Assembly: GCA_004558955.1 (NCBI GenBank)
Contig: SFZC01000008.1
Span: forward strand, 1 to 30,579
Direction of reading: 5' to 3'
DNA from: a bacterium
GTDB taxonomy: Bacteria; Cyanobacteriota; Vampirovibrionia; Gastranaerophilales; Gastranaerophilaceae
DNA length: 30,579 bases
The translations under genes were made by a program, and so were the position numbers. Below, one piece after another: positions 1 to 6,509 of the stretch. The first letter of the stretch is position 1, and every line of letters begins with the position of its first letter. The notes below the pieces were generated by a model that was not told the origin of the DNA, did no database searches, and saw only the letters and a program-made list of their open reading frames with translations.

Positions 1-2052
1 TTTTCTTAAAACATTTAATCCCCAAAACGTAAAGAACATTGTTACATCTTTTCCGCTTGCTTTAGCACCATTTGCAATAATAAAGCTTGCAAGTGCCTTA
101 TCTAAATCATTTGAAAAAACAACAATTGTTTGACCATTTTTAGAATTGTTGTTTTGGGATGCTTGTTCATTATTAACACCTTTTTGAATTGTCGCAACTA
201 TTTTTTTATCAGTATTACTCAAGTTCAATAAAGTATTATTTGTAGAATTACACCAAGCCTCGACATCAGAATAAAAACCTCTGTCGGTTGAAGTTATTTC
301 TAAAATCTCGCCATCGTTTAAGTTTGATATTGTGCTTGATAATTTCATAATTGGTCCGGGGCATGATAAACCGCAAGCATCAACTTTAACAACATTGGAT
401 GTTCCTATATTTGCAGTTTGTAATTCTTGTGAAACTTTTTTAACTTTACCGTTTTTATCTTTTTCTATTTCATTATAAAGTTGCATTCCGCCCAAGAAAG
501 AATAAACATTATTGTATCCGTTTTGAATTAATATCCTTGAAGCTACATAACTTGTATAACCGGTATTACATACAAGAATAACTTTTTTGTCTTTTGGAAT
601 TTCATTAATTCGCTCTCTCAGCTCTGCCAGCGGAATATTAACAGCACCATTTATTGTTTTTATATTATAACTTTCAGGTATTCGAACATCAATTATGTAA
701 GAACCTTCAATATCCTCGTAATACGCAGGTTTAACTAAACCTTTCAAAATATTGTCCGCACACATTCCCAAAATATTTACAGAGTCTTTTGCTGATGAAT
801 AAGGTGGCGCGTAACACAATTCACTATCCAATAATTCTTGAATTGTTCCTTGATTTCTCATAACGGAGGCAATGACATCAATTCTTTTTTCAACACCTTC
901 ATATCCTACGGCTTGTGCACCCAAAATTTTACCTTCGTTATTAAATAATAACTTATAAAAAATTGAAGTAGCATCAGGATAATATCCTGCATGAGAATTT
1001 CCAAAAGTTAAAGCTTTCCAATATGGAATATTTTCTCGTTGTAAAGATTTTTCATTATAGCCAGTACAAGCAACCGTATAATCAAAGACTTTTAATACTG
1101 ATGTCCCTTGAGATTTTTTATAAGTTGATTTTAAATTACAAATATTATCGGCAATAATTCTGCCTTGCCTGTTGGCAGGTCCTGCTAAAGGTATTAGAAC
1201 ATCGTTATTCGTTACAAAATGTTTAATTTCTACACTATCTCCACCTGCGTAAATATTTTCATCATTTGTTTGCATATTTTCATTAACAATAATGCCTCGA
1301 TTAATTTCTAAGTTGGAGTTTTTTGCTAATGTTATTTCAGGTTTTACTCCGATTGCTAAAATTGCTATATCATAAGGAATTGTTTTACCTGAATTTAGCT
1401 CAATTTCTTTTTCTTTAAATACTTTTACTCCGTCCGATAAAATTAACTCAACTCCCTTATCTCTCATCTCGTTTTGAGCAAAACACGCTACCTCATTATC
1501 AACGGGAGCAAGAATTTGATTAGATAATTCAACTACTTTAGTATCAAGTCCTAAATGAGCAAAGTTTTCAGCCATTTCTATGCCGATAAATCCTGCTCCT
1601 ACAACAACAGCTGATTTAACATTATTATTTTTTATATAATCTTTTATTTTATCAGCGTCAGTCAAACTTCTAACCGTAAAAATATTTTTATTGTTAACGC
1701 CTTCTAACGGGGGAACTATTGGATTTCCGCCTTGAGCTAAAACCAATTTATCATAATAGAATTTTTCTCCATTTGAGGACACAACGAACTTTTCTTCTCT
1801 ATTGATTTTTACGACTTCTGTATTTAGCCTTACATCTATATTAAACATATTTTTGAATTTTTGAGGATTAGATACAAGAATTTTATCCCTATCATTAATA
1901 ACGTCAGAACAATAATAAGGTAAGCCACAATTAGCAATAGACACTTCATCAGTGCGTTCTAATATAGTAATTTCACAACGCTCATCTAACCTTCTTAGTC
2001 TTGTTGCACAACTTGCACCACATGCTCCGCCGCCTATTATAATTACTCTCAT
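1..2052 (-). CDS. CoA-disulfide reductase-like / rhodanese / TusA / DsrE fusion, partial (3' end outside window)
   Basis: The frame is open from the ATG at 2052 to the window edge (684 codons, no stop). The N-terminal ~445 residues are a FAD/NAD(P)-dependent disulfide oxidoreductase: GGGACGA dinucleotide motif at 7-13, ANCGLPYY with the redox cysteine C42, a second nucleotide motif VVGAGFIG, and the YAGGDSVE flavin motif. A rhodanese domain follows (about 455-540; active cysteine C495 in VCNTGYTS). Next is a TusA/SirA domain (C560 and C564 in CGLSCPGP), then the start of a DsrE/DsrF-like domain (MFFTFWGLN near the edge). Families with this order reduce CoA disulfide, persulfide or polysulfide and pass sulfane sulfur between carrier cysteines in the cytoplasm. 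The exact substrate cannot be read from sequence. AGGAGAT lies 5 nt before the ATG. It is divergent from an ArsR gene. Roughly 100 or more C-terminal residues are expected outside the window. Confidence 0.92.
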   Translation of the reverse strand, partial: MRVIIIGGGACGASCATRLRRLDERCEITILERTDEVSIANCGLPYYCSDVINDRDKILVSNPQKFKNMFNIDVRLNTEVVKINREEKFVVSSNGEKFYYDKLVLAQGGNPIVPPLEGVNNKNIFTVRSLTDADKIKDYIKNNNVKSAVVVGAGFIGIEMAENFAHLGLDTKVVELSNQILAPVDNEVACFAQNEMRDKGVELILSDGVKVFKEKEIELNSGKTIPYDIAILAIGVKPEITLAKNSNLEINRGIIVNENMQTNDENIYAGGDSVEIKHFVTNNDVLIPLAGPANRQGRIIADNICNLKSTYKKSQGTSVLKVFDYTVACTGYNEKSLQRENIPYWKALTFGNSHAGYYPDATSIFYKLLFNNEGKILGAQAVGYEGVEKRIDVIASVMRNQGTIQELLDSELCYAPPYSSAKDSVNILGMCADNILKGLVKPAYYEDIEGSYIIDVRIPESYNIKTINGAVNIPLAELRERINEIPKDKKVILVCNTGYTSYVASRILIQNGYNNVYSFLGGMQLYNEIEKDKNGKVKKVSQELQTANIGTSNVVKVDACGLSCPGPIMKLSSTISNLNDGEILEITSTDRGFYSDVEAWCNSTNNTLLNLSNTDKKIVATIQKGVNNEQASQNNNSKNGQTIVVFSNDLDKALASFIIANGAKASGKDVTMFFTFWGLNVLRK

Positions 2053-2071
2053 ATAATCTCCTAATATATTT

Positions 2072-2160
2072 ATATTCGTATATTAGAATATTAGCAAAAA
2101 TTTTTATTCTTTGTCAATATTTTATAAATTGACAATATTCAAACATTATAATATTCTAAT
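2072..2160. promoter_or_regulatory. Divergent promoters and probable ArsR operator
   Basis: A perfect 12-bp inverted repeat has arms ATTAGAATATTA (2082-2093) and TAATATTCTAAT (2149-2160). On the plus strand TTGACA (2129-2134) stands 17 nt before TATTCT (2152-2157), and TATAAT lies at 2147-2152. On the minus strand TTGACA (plus positions 2112-2117) stands 17-18 nt before CTAATA/TAATAT (2088-2094). Each arm therefore covers one -10 box. A second pair, ATATTC (2072-2077) and GAATAT (2086-2091), is the short AT-rich dyad type bound by ArsR/SmtB repressors. An inner pair TTGTCAAT/ATTGACAA (2111-2118/2128-2135) forms the two -35 boxes. Repression of both genes by the ArsR product is inferred. Confidence 0.65.
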
Positions 2161-2163
2161 ACT

Positions 2164-2442
2164 ATGAAAACTGATAAAGACATTGATATAAATGAATATT
2201 CAGAAATTTTTAAAGCTCTTGCACATCCGACAAGACTTACTATTGCATATAATCTTTCTAAAAAAGCGGAGTGCAACGTGAGTAAAATGAGCGAATGTTT
2301 AGGTGTTCCACAACCAACGGTTTCTCAGCATTTAACAATTTTAAAAAATGCAAATGTAATAACCGGTTACAGAAACGGTAATCAGATTTGCTACAAAATA
2401 GAAAATCCAAAAGTAATTAAAATATTAAAACAAATGGTCTAA
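2164..2442 (+). CDS. ArsR/SmtB-family transcriptional regulator
   Basis: A 92-residue winged-helix protein. It starts with the ArsR signature EIFKALAHPTRLTIAYNL (15-31); the recognition helix follows at about 48-62 (VPQPTVSQHLTIL), and the wing ends in QICYKI (75-79). Cysteines are C37, C45 and C76. They do not form the ELCVC metal-binding motif of ArsR/CadC. A redox or persulfide signal, as in SqrR/BigR proteins, fits the sulfur-transfer neighbour better, but this is inference. It is transcribed away from the sulfur fusion gene from a shared 111-bp region. No Shine-Dalgarno precedes the ATG, and the -10 candidates place the transcript start 0-5 nt upstream, so translation may be leaderless. 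Confidence 0.9.
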   Translation: MKTDKDIDINEYSEIFKALAHPTRLTIAYNLSKKAECNVSKMSECLGVPQPTVSQHLTILKNANVITGYRNGNQICYKIENPKVIKILKQMV

Positions 2443-3013
2443 TTTTGGATTTTAAAATTACATTTAGTGTTACATAAAATTGAAATTTCGATTTTAAGAT
2501 TACATTTTTAAATTACATTTTACTAATTTTTATTCAAAAATGTAATCGTTATTTCTAACATTTCATCCGGGAAACATTTTAAACAAAAAACACTCTTTAA
2601 CCTTGTTTTAAAAGAGTTTTAAACGATTTTTGAAAATTTTCTCAACGATTACATTTGGAGTTAAAATTACATTTTTTGAGACAAAAATTTTGCTTCCCTT
2701 AAATATTTTTAAACGTGGAAATATGCGTTTTAAATGGGTTTCCGACAAGTGGGAAATTTTTAAATAAAATCTCTTCAAATGTAATTAAAATTATCCTTTT
2801 TTTATCCTTTTTGAAACCTAAACAGCGTGCGAGATTGAGGGCAAAATGCAGAGATTGAAAGGAAAAAAGGATAATTTTAAGGATAAGAAAAGGATAAAAA
2901 GGATATTTTTATAATAACATTTCTTTAGACATGGGAAGAGGCAACAAACCCCAACAAAACTAAATACTTTCCCGATTGCTTAAGATTACAAATTTATAAA
3001 ACTATACTTCTAA
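2443..3013. other. 571-bp non-coding, repeat-rich region
   Basis: No convincing gene lies here. The left part carries seven copies of the 9-mer ATTACATTT. Five are direct (2457, 2499, 2512, 2648, 2666) and two are inverted (AAATGTAAT at 2538 and 2777). Two of these extend to a perfect 13-bp inverted repeat (2538-2550 / 2644-2656). An AT-rich foldback at 2476-2495 (AAAATTGAAA/TTTCGATTTT) may end the arsR transcript, but it lacks a clear T tract. The right part is an AGGATAA repeat block described separately. Confidence 0.7.
2785..2904. repeat. AGGATAA repeat block with an 18-bp inverted repeat
   Basis: TTATCCT occurs at 2791 and 2802 on one side. AGGATA(A) occurs at 2868, 2880, 2890 and 2899 on the other. 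The outer units belong to a perfect 18-bp inverted repeat (2785-2802 / 2863-2880) around a 60-bp core (2803-2862) that contains a less AT-rich stretch (AACAGCGTGCGAGATTGAGG at 2820-2839). It could be protein-binding iterons, the scar of a small mobile element, or the base of a long RNA hairpin. Sequence alone does not decide. Confidence 0.6.
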
Positions 3014-3673
3014 TTATATTAAATTTGAAAAATTGGTTGAATAAATCATTCCAAACTGATTCGCTTTTTGATAGTATTCGTGAACAAATTTTTCTACTTT
3101 CTCTGAATTTCGAAAAGTCTGCTCGATTTTATCCATTTTTCCTATAGTAATATCTCTTTTTTTGATTAATTCTTCTGGAATTTTCAAGTTTTTGCTTTGA
3201 TATTCTTCAATTTTATCAAGTAATTTTTGAAGTTTGCCAAATAATTTTCCAAAAACTTTTTTACTTATATATTCATCCATTCCATCGGCAAATAAATGGA
3301 AGTTCTTATTAGAAAAATTTTGTCTTCTTTCTATACTATTAAATTCACCATTACTATTTATTGCTACTATCTTCTTTAGGGCAAAGCGACGAAATGCACT
3401 AAGATCTCCTCCGTTTGGAGAACTTAAAGGAGCGGTTCTTCCCTTTCCAAATATGTCAGGGTGAGAGTAATATAATTCTAAATTTTTTGCTTTTCGTGTC
3501 ATCAATTGGTCAAACATCCCTGGAATATTTAGTAAGGCTTCCGTGCACTCATTATGTGTACCATCACCTTCTCCAATAATAGTTGTTCCTTTTTTAACAA
3601 TAACTCTTTCAAATTGTTTTTGGGCTGGTCGATTTAACGCATCTTGCAATCTAATATAAATGCTTTTAATCAT
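3014..3673 (-). CDS. Unrecognised protein, possibly JAB/MPN-like
   Basis: I place the start at the ATG at 3671-3673 (219 aa). The same frame stays open to a TTG at 3883, but that extension translates an extragenic palindrome (3791-3830) and looks non-coding. After about 60 residues comes a stretch like the metal-site arrangement of JAB/MPN isopeptidases: YYSHPD, then about ten residues, SSPNGGDLSAF, and later KKIVAINSNGEF. The classic motif is H-x-H-P...S-x2-D. Here the first histidine is a tyrosine, so the site may be altered or the resemblance accidental. The C-terminal half is Lys/Glu-rich and helical. No Shine-Dalgarno is visible. TTGAAA-17-GTTAAT ends 6 nt before the ATG. Confidence 0.55.
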   Translation of the reverse strand: MIKSIYIRLQDALNRPAQKQFERVIVKKGTTIIGEGDGTHNECTEALLNIPGMFDQLMTRKAKNLELYYSHPDIFGKGRTAPLSSPNGGDLSAFRRFALKKIVAINSNGEFNSIERRQNFSNKNFHLFADGMDEYISKKVFGKLFGKLQKLLDKIEEYQSKNLKIPEELIKKRDITIGKMDKIEQTFRNSEKVEKFVHEYYQKANQFGMIYSTNFSNLI

Positions 3674-3790
3674 ATAAATATTAACTTTTCGTAACAATAA
3701 TTTTTCAAAAATTAAATCACTGAAACTTATCCACGGGCTTGACAAACATGTTATAATTAATATTATGGGTAGAAAAAGATTATGCCTAGA

Positions 3791-3830
3791 ATGTAGGGTG
3801 GGAAAAGCGTTAGCGGTTCCCACCTTTTTA
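3791..3830 (+). repeat. REP-like palindrome GTAGGGTGGGAA...TTCCCACC, copy 1
   Basis: The stem GGTGGGAA/TTCCCACC encloses AAGCGTTAGCGG and is followed by TTTTTA. It shares TGTAG, GGAAAAGCG, AGCGGTTCC and CTTTTTA in the same order with the copy at 8730-8769, so the two are members of one dispersed family. It lies between aroQ and the start of the preceding gene's coding region. The T tail would let it act as a plus-strand terminator. Confidence 0.6.
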
Positions 3831-3885
3831 AATTTCAAAGTGTTAATCAGTGGGCTAATGTTCAATATTTGAGGCATCGACAATG

Positions 3886-4341
3886 TTAATCATTCGCAGT
3901 TGTCAGGAAGTTGAGCAGACCTTGCATACCGAGTTTATAGCTGTCGATTTTGAAGCCCGTAATTTGTCCGACACAAATATCTGCAAACATTGAATGATGT
4001 CTAAATTCTTCTCTTTTATAAATATTTGAAATATGTACTTCAACGGTTGGAATTTTAACCGAGGCTAAAGCATCTCGTATTGCAATGCTTGTGTGCGTGT
4101 AAGCCCCTGCGTTCAGGATAATTCCGTCAAAATTACCCAACGCATATTGGATTTTTTCAACAATTTCACCCTCAAAATTGCTTTGAAAAACCTCAATGTT
4201 TACCCCTAATTCAAAAGAATATTCGTGGAGTTCCATTTCTAAGTCTTTGTAAGACTTTGAGCCGTATTGTTCCGGTTCTCGCACTCCTAACATATTCAGA
4301 TTAGGGCCGTTTATTATTAATATATTGAAATTCTTTTCCAT
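3886..4341 (-). CDS. aroQ: 3-dehydroquinate dehydratase, type II
   Basis: AroQ removes water from 3-dehydroquinate to give 3-dehydroshikimate, step three of the shikimate pathway, as a cytoplasmic dodecamer. The 151 residues match the usual family length. Visible hallmarks are NGPNLNMLG (11-19), the catalytic tyrosine Y26 in REPEQYG, NAGAYTHTS (78-85) for substrate binding, the catalytic histidine H103 in EVHISN, and FRHHS (113-117). aroB and aroK lie about 5-7 kb away on the same strand, so the pathway genes are split. The promoter sits directly against the ATG, with no Shine-Dalgarno. Confidence 0.97.
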   Translation of the reverse strand: MEKNFNILIINGPNLNMLGVREPEQYGSKSYKDLEMELHEYSFELGVNIEVFQSNFEGEIVEKIQYALGNFDGIILNAGAYTHTSIAIRDALASVKIPTVEVHISNIYKREEFRHHSMFADICVGQITGFKIDSYKLGMQGLLNFLTTAND

Positions 4342-4348
4342 ATTTGCT

Positions 4349-4380
4349 ATTATACACCTTCATGTCAAGTTTGTAAACTT
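4349..4380 (-). promoter_or_regulatory. aroQ promoter with overlapping palindrome
   Basis: On the minus strand TTTACA (plus 4372-4377), a 17-nt spacer and TATAAT (plus 4349-4354) form a strong sigma-70-type promoter. Only 7 nt separate the -10 box from the ATG, so transcription should start at or next to the start codon. The palindrome AAGTTTgtAAACTT (4367-4380) covers the -35 box and could be an operator. Confidence 0.65.
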
Positions 4381-4422
4381 TTGTAAAATATTAAAGCATG
4401 TTTGTAACCATGTTTTCATGCT

Positions 4423-4506
4423 TATAATATCATGCATGTACAAACTATCCCAAAATCTCCTCCCAAGATTATTGTTCAAGTCGCAAAGAATTGTGACTTT
4501 TTTTTT
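4423..4506 (+). ncRNA. Candidate small RNA with its own promoter and terminator
   Basis: On the plus strand, between two minus-strand genes, TATAAT (4423-4428) is followed by about 70 nt and then a rho-independent terminator. The terminator stem is AAGTCGCAA (4478-4486) / TTGTGACTT (4491-4499), with a GAAA-like loop and nine T residues. The predicted transcript (about 4435-4506) has no credible ORF and exposes TCTCCTCCC (4456-4464), which is complementary to Shine-Dalgarno sequences. Inverted repeats AAGCATG/CATGCTT (4394-4400/4417-4423) and GTTTGTA/TACAAAC (4400-4406/4439-4445) frame the promoter. No clear -35 box was found (TTTGTA at 16 nt is the closest). Confidence 0.45.
4478..4506 (+). 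terminator. Rho-independent terminator of the candidate small RNA
   Basis: A nine-pair stem (one G-T pair), a 4-nt AGAA loop and a T run at 4498-4506. The T run is on the plus side only, so this is not the end of the minus-strand gene next to it. Confidence 0.75.
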
Positions 4507-4508
4507 GC

Positions 4509-4769
4509 TTAATTTTCTCCACCGACAGACATTTGGGAAGAAACTTCGGCAACAATTCTTGAGATATCGGGACCGCCGACAGAAGCCTCTAAGATAAGCG
4601 GAGCATAGATTAGCATTGTTTCACGATAGTGCATTGTTTCTATATCAATTACGTTGAATTCAATAAAATCTTCGCCCACATACATTAGTTTTCCGTATTC
4701 ACCGCCTGTAGCCCAACGAATAAACAAATATTGATTTTCGTATTCTTTCAATTTTTCTACTAATTTCAT
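4509..4769 (-). CDS. Small unrecognised protein, possible Sm/SH3-like barrel
   Basis: 86 residues, no signal peptide or membrane segment. After a short helix (MKLVEKLKEYE) the sequence alternates in a beta-rich way: YLFIRWATGGEYGKLMYVG, then EDFIEFNVIDIE, then RETMLIYAPLILEASVGG. This resembles small beta-barrels in which a GxLxxVGxDxIEF turn follows the first strands, as in Sm/Hfq-like folds. That is pattern reading, not a family match. It lies 71 nt downstream of the next gene on the same strand and probably shares its transcript. Only a weak TTAGG precedes the ATG. Confidence 0.7.
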   Translation of the reverse strand: MKLVEKLKEYENQYLFIRWATGGEYGKLMYVGEDFIEFNVIDIETMHYRETMLIYAPLILEASVGGPDISRIVAEVSSQMSVGGEN

Positions 4770-4840
4770 ATAACCTAAAATACCTCTACATCCATATTTT
4801 TAGTGATTTTAAACCAAAAGTCAAAATTAACGATTAAAAA

Positions 4841-5488
4841 CTAATTAAAAAACTTTCTGACAGAGCCGTCTTTGTGGTGAGAAGGCCAACCGCAAACCGT
4901 TTCAACCACTTTCAAAACGACATCACGGGGAGCATCAACCTGATGAACCATAAATTCTTGACCTGTGCTTTTGAGTTTGAAAATACATTTTTGATTTTGT
5001 TCTGCGGGAACATACAAAGACGCGATTTCACTTTCTAAAAGTCGTTCGATTTCTTCGGTTCTGTCCTTTGCACCTTTGATAATTTCGTGATAATTACCGC
5101 TTAGTGCGATTATACGGTTTGAGAAAATGTGCCTGCCGTCATCTCTGTACAGAGTTTGGGGTTCAAAATTGCAACGGGTTGTAAAACTGATTTTTCGCCA
5201 CAAAATATTGATTACTGCAACGGTTTTCAACGCATCAGTGTCAACGTAAATATTTTGAGTGGTGATACCACGAGAAGAGAAAGATTGCTTCAAATTGTCT
5301 GAAATTAATTCAAGACATTCAATCATTCTTGCAAAAATATCGTTTGAGTTGACCGTAGAGTGTTGGTAATCCAAGAACTGCTTATACATGTGAGAAGAGA
5401 TTAACTCGACTCTTTCTTGTATAACTATATCTTTCTTTGCAGCGGTTTCAGAATTATCAAAACTTTCAAAATTATTATGCAATTTCAT
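4841..5488 (-). CDS. Unrecognised cytoplasmic protein (215 aa)
   Basis: I do not recognise a family. The N-terminal half is helical (residues 20-75, with DIFARMIECLELISDNL). The middle carries VDTDALKTVAVINILWRKISF. The C-terminal part has EFMVHQVDAPRDVVLKVVETVCGWPSHH and ends in a basic tail. There are no membrane segments. AAAGGA sits immediately before the ATG at 5488, which is unusually close. The in-frame TTG two codons later would have more normal spacing, so the exact start is uncertain. It is probably co-transcribed with the 86-residue gene downstream. Confidence 0.75.
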   Translation of the reverse strand: MKLHNNFESFDNSETAAKKDIVIQERVELISSHMYKQFLDYQHSTVNSNDIFARMIECLELISDNLKQSFSSRGITTQNIYVDTDALKTVAVINILWRKISFTTRCNFEPQTLYRDDGRHIFSNRIIALSGNYHEIIKGAKDRTEEIERLLESEIASLYVPAEQNQKCIFKLKSTGQEFMVHQVDAPRDVVLKVVETVCGWPSHHKDGSVRKFFN

Positions 5489-6006
5489 TTCCTTTATCTA
5501 TCATATTTTTAGAATAAACATGATTTTATGTAAAGATTATATTTTTTTTCTTTACAAAAATGAATACTTACATCGGGGTATTTGTGGGGAATAAAATTTA
5601 AAGAAAAATATGAAGGGATTTTTGAATGACGAACCCTTTGTTAAGCACACCAAATATTCATGCCGAACTGGTTTCGGCATCTCTTCCAAAATCAAAATAA
5701 AACAAATGATAAGGTACTAAAAATATTTGTAAAATAATGTTCCCCACTTTGCGGGGGAACCGAAATCTTTGATTTCGAAGGGGGAAAAAGAGGTAATCAG
5801 ATTCTGAATAGGCAAAAAATCACTTTTCGCTTGCTCAAAGGATTTTTTAAGCCTTTCAGAATGACGAAAACTTTTGGAAGTCCACCAAATAGTCACTTCA
5901 GGGCGACCTTTTTGCGGTGTCTTGTTGTTTCCCAGAAGGTCGTAAACCGTCGGTTGGGCATACTTGCCAAACAATCATTTTTAGCAAGATACACAAGTGA
6001 AACTCT
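5489..6006. other. 518-bp non-coding island of extragenic palindromes
   Basis: No supported gene. The stretch holds several hairpins: ATGCCGAA/TTCGGCAT (5660-5680, 5-nt loop), GTTCCCC/GGGGAAC (5739-5760), and CGAAATC/GATTTCG (5761-5777, 3-nt loop). TTCAGAATGACGAAA follows near 5857-5871; its reverse complement translates as RHSER. Together these resemble the palindrome-rich intergenic repeats that recur in many gut bacterial genomes. A minus-strand reading frame through them (5717-5974) begins at TTG, has no ribosome binding site and spans the hairpins, so I do not call it a gene. Confidence 0.6.
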
Positions 6007-6408
6007 TTATAATAACTGTTTTCCGTTAGAGATAATTTGAACTAATTTGCCTGAAAGCTCTTTTATTGTTTCGTTTGTATAATTGCTTTTTGGGGTGGTT
6101 TTTGAGATGAAATTTTCTGTTATGTGCTTGAACCCGTTTTTTATTTCTTCCGAGATTGTTCGGGTGTATTCTTGGTATTTATTTTTGTAATGCTCAACGG
6201 TTTTGTTTGGAAAATATGAAAATTCTTGAATTTCGAGCAAATCGCCATTTTGATTAAATCGTTCGATTTTGAGCGGTTTATTTTGAGGAAGGAGCCATTC
6301 TTGAGCTGACAACAAATGCCCATTGTCCGAAAATTCTTTTTTGTATTTGATGTTGCCGTCTTGACGGGTCTCTATTTTGTTCCCGAAAGTTATCTGTGAA
6401 ATCCTCAT
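6007..6408 (-). CDS. Small lineage-type protein, starts MRISQITFG
   Basis: 133 residues from the ATG at 6406-6408. An ATG six codons upstream is open but would put the start inside the promoter. The first 50 residues look like short strand-turn-strand units built around DGNIKYKKEF, NGHLLSAQEW and NGDLLEIQEF, similar in style to MORN or toxin_YwqK-type antitoxin repeats. The C-terminal half is helical and ends in VQIISNGKQLL. No signal peptide. A TATTAT box ends 6 nt before the ATG and there is no Shine-Dalgarno, so the mRNA may be leaderless. Function unknown. Confidence 0.65.
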   Translation of the reverse strand: MRISQITFGNKIETRQDGNIKYKKEFSDNGHLLSAQEWLLPQNKPLKIERFNQNGDLLEIQEFSYFPNKTVEHYKNKYQEYTRTISEEIKNGFKHITENFISKTTPKSNYTNETIKELSGKLVQIISNGKQLL

Positions 6409-6445
6409 AGTTTTATAATACCACAAGGTTCAATTTTTACATAAG

Positions 6446-6478
6446 GTGACGGCACTCGATGATGTCGAGTGCCGTCAC
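6446..6478. repeat. Perfect 14-bp GC-rich palindrome
   Basis: GTGACGGCACTCGA (6446-6459) and its exact complement TCGAGTGCCGTCAC (6465-6478) flank a TGATG loop. It lies 31 nt past the stop of the surface-protein gene and 38 nt before the next start on the same strand. Neither side has a T tract, so it is not a standard terminator. It could be an extragenic repeat, an mRNA 3'-end stabiliser or a protein site. Confidence 0.75.
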
Positions 6479-6509
6479 TTGTTATGGGGATTTAGGATTG
6501 GAAAACTTT

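Noticed and set aside
2164..2442. Reading the ArsR gene as an arsenic-resistance regulator
   Set aside because: No ELCVC metal motif and no arsenic genes. The partner is a sulfur-transfer enzyme.
3725..3735. DnaA-box-like TTATCCAC near 3728, taken as possible origin
   Set aside because: A single near-match, no cluster of boxes and no dnaA/dnaN. Not enough for an origin.
3674..3883. 70-codon N-terminal extension of the 3014-3673 gene
   Set aside because: TTG start, covers a REP-like palindrome and a promoter-like region, and the peptide looks random. The ATG at 3673 is preferred.
5717..5974. Minus-strand frame of 85 codons with RHSER-like sequence
   Set aside because: Starts with TTG, has no ribosome binding site and runs through three hairpins of an extragenic repeat island.
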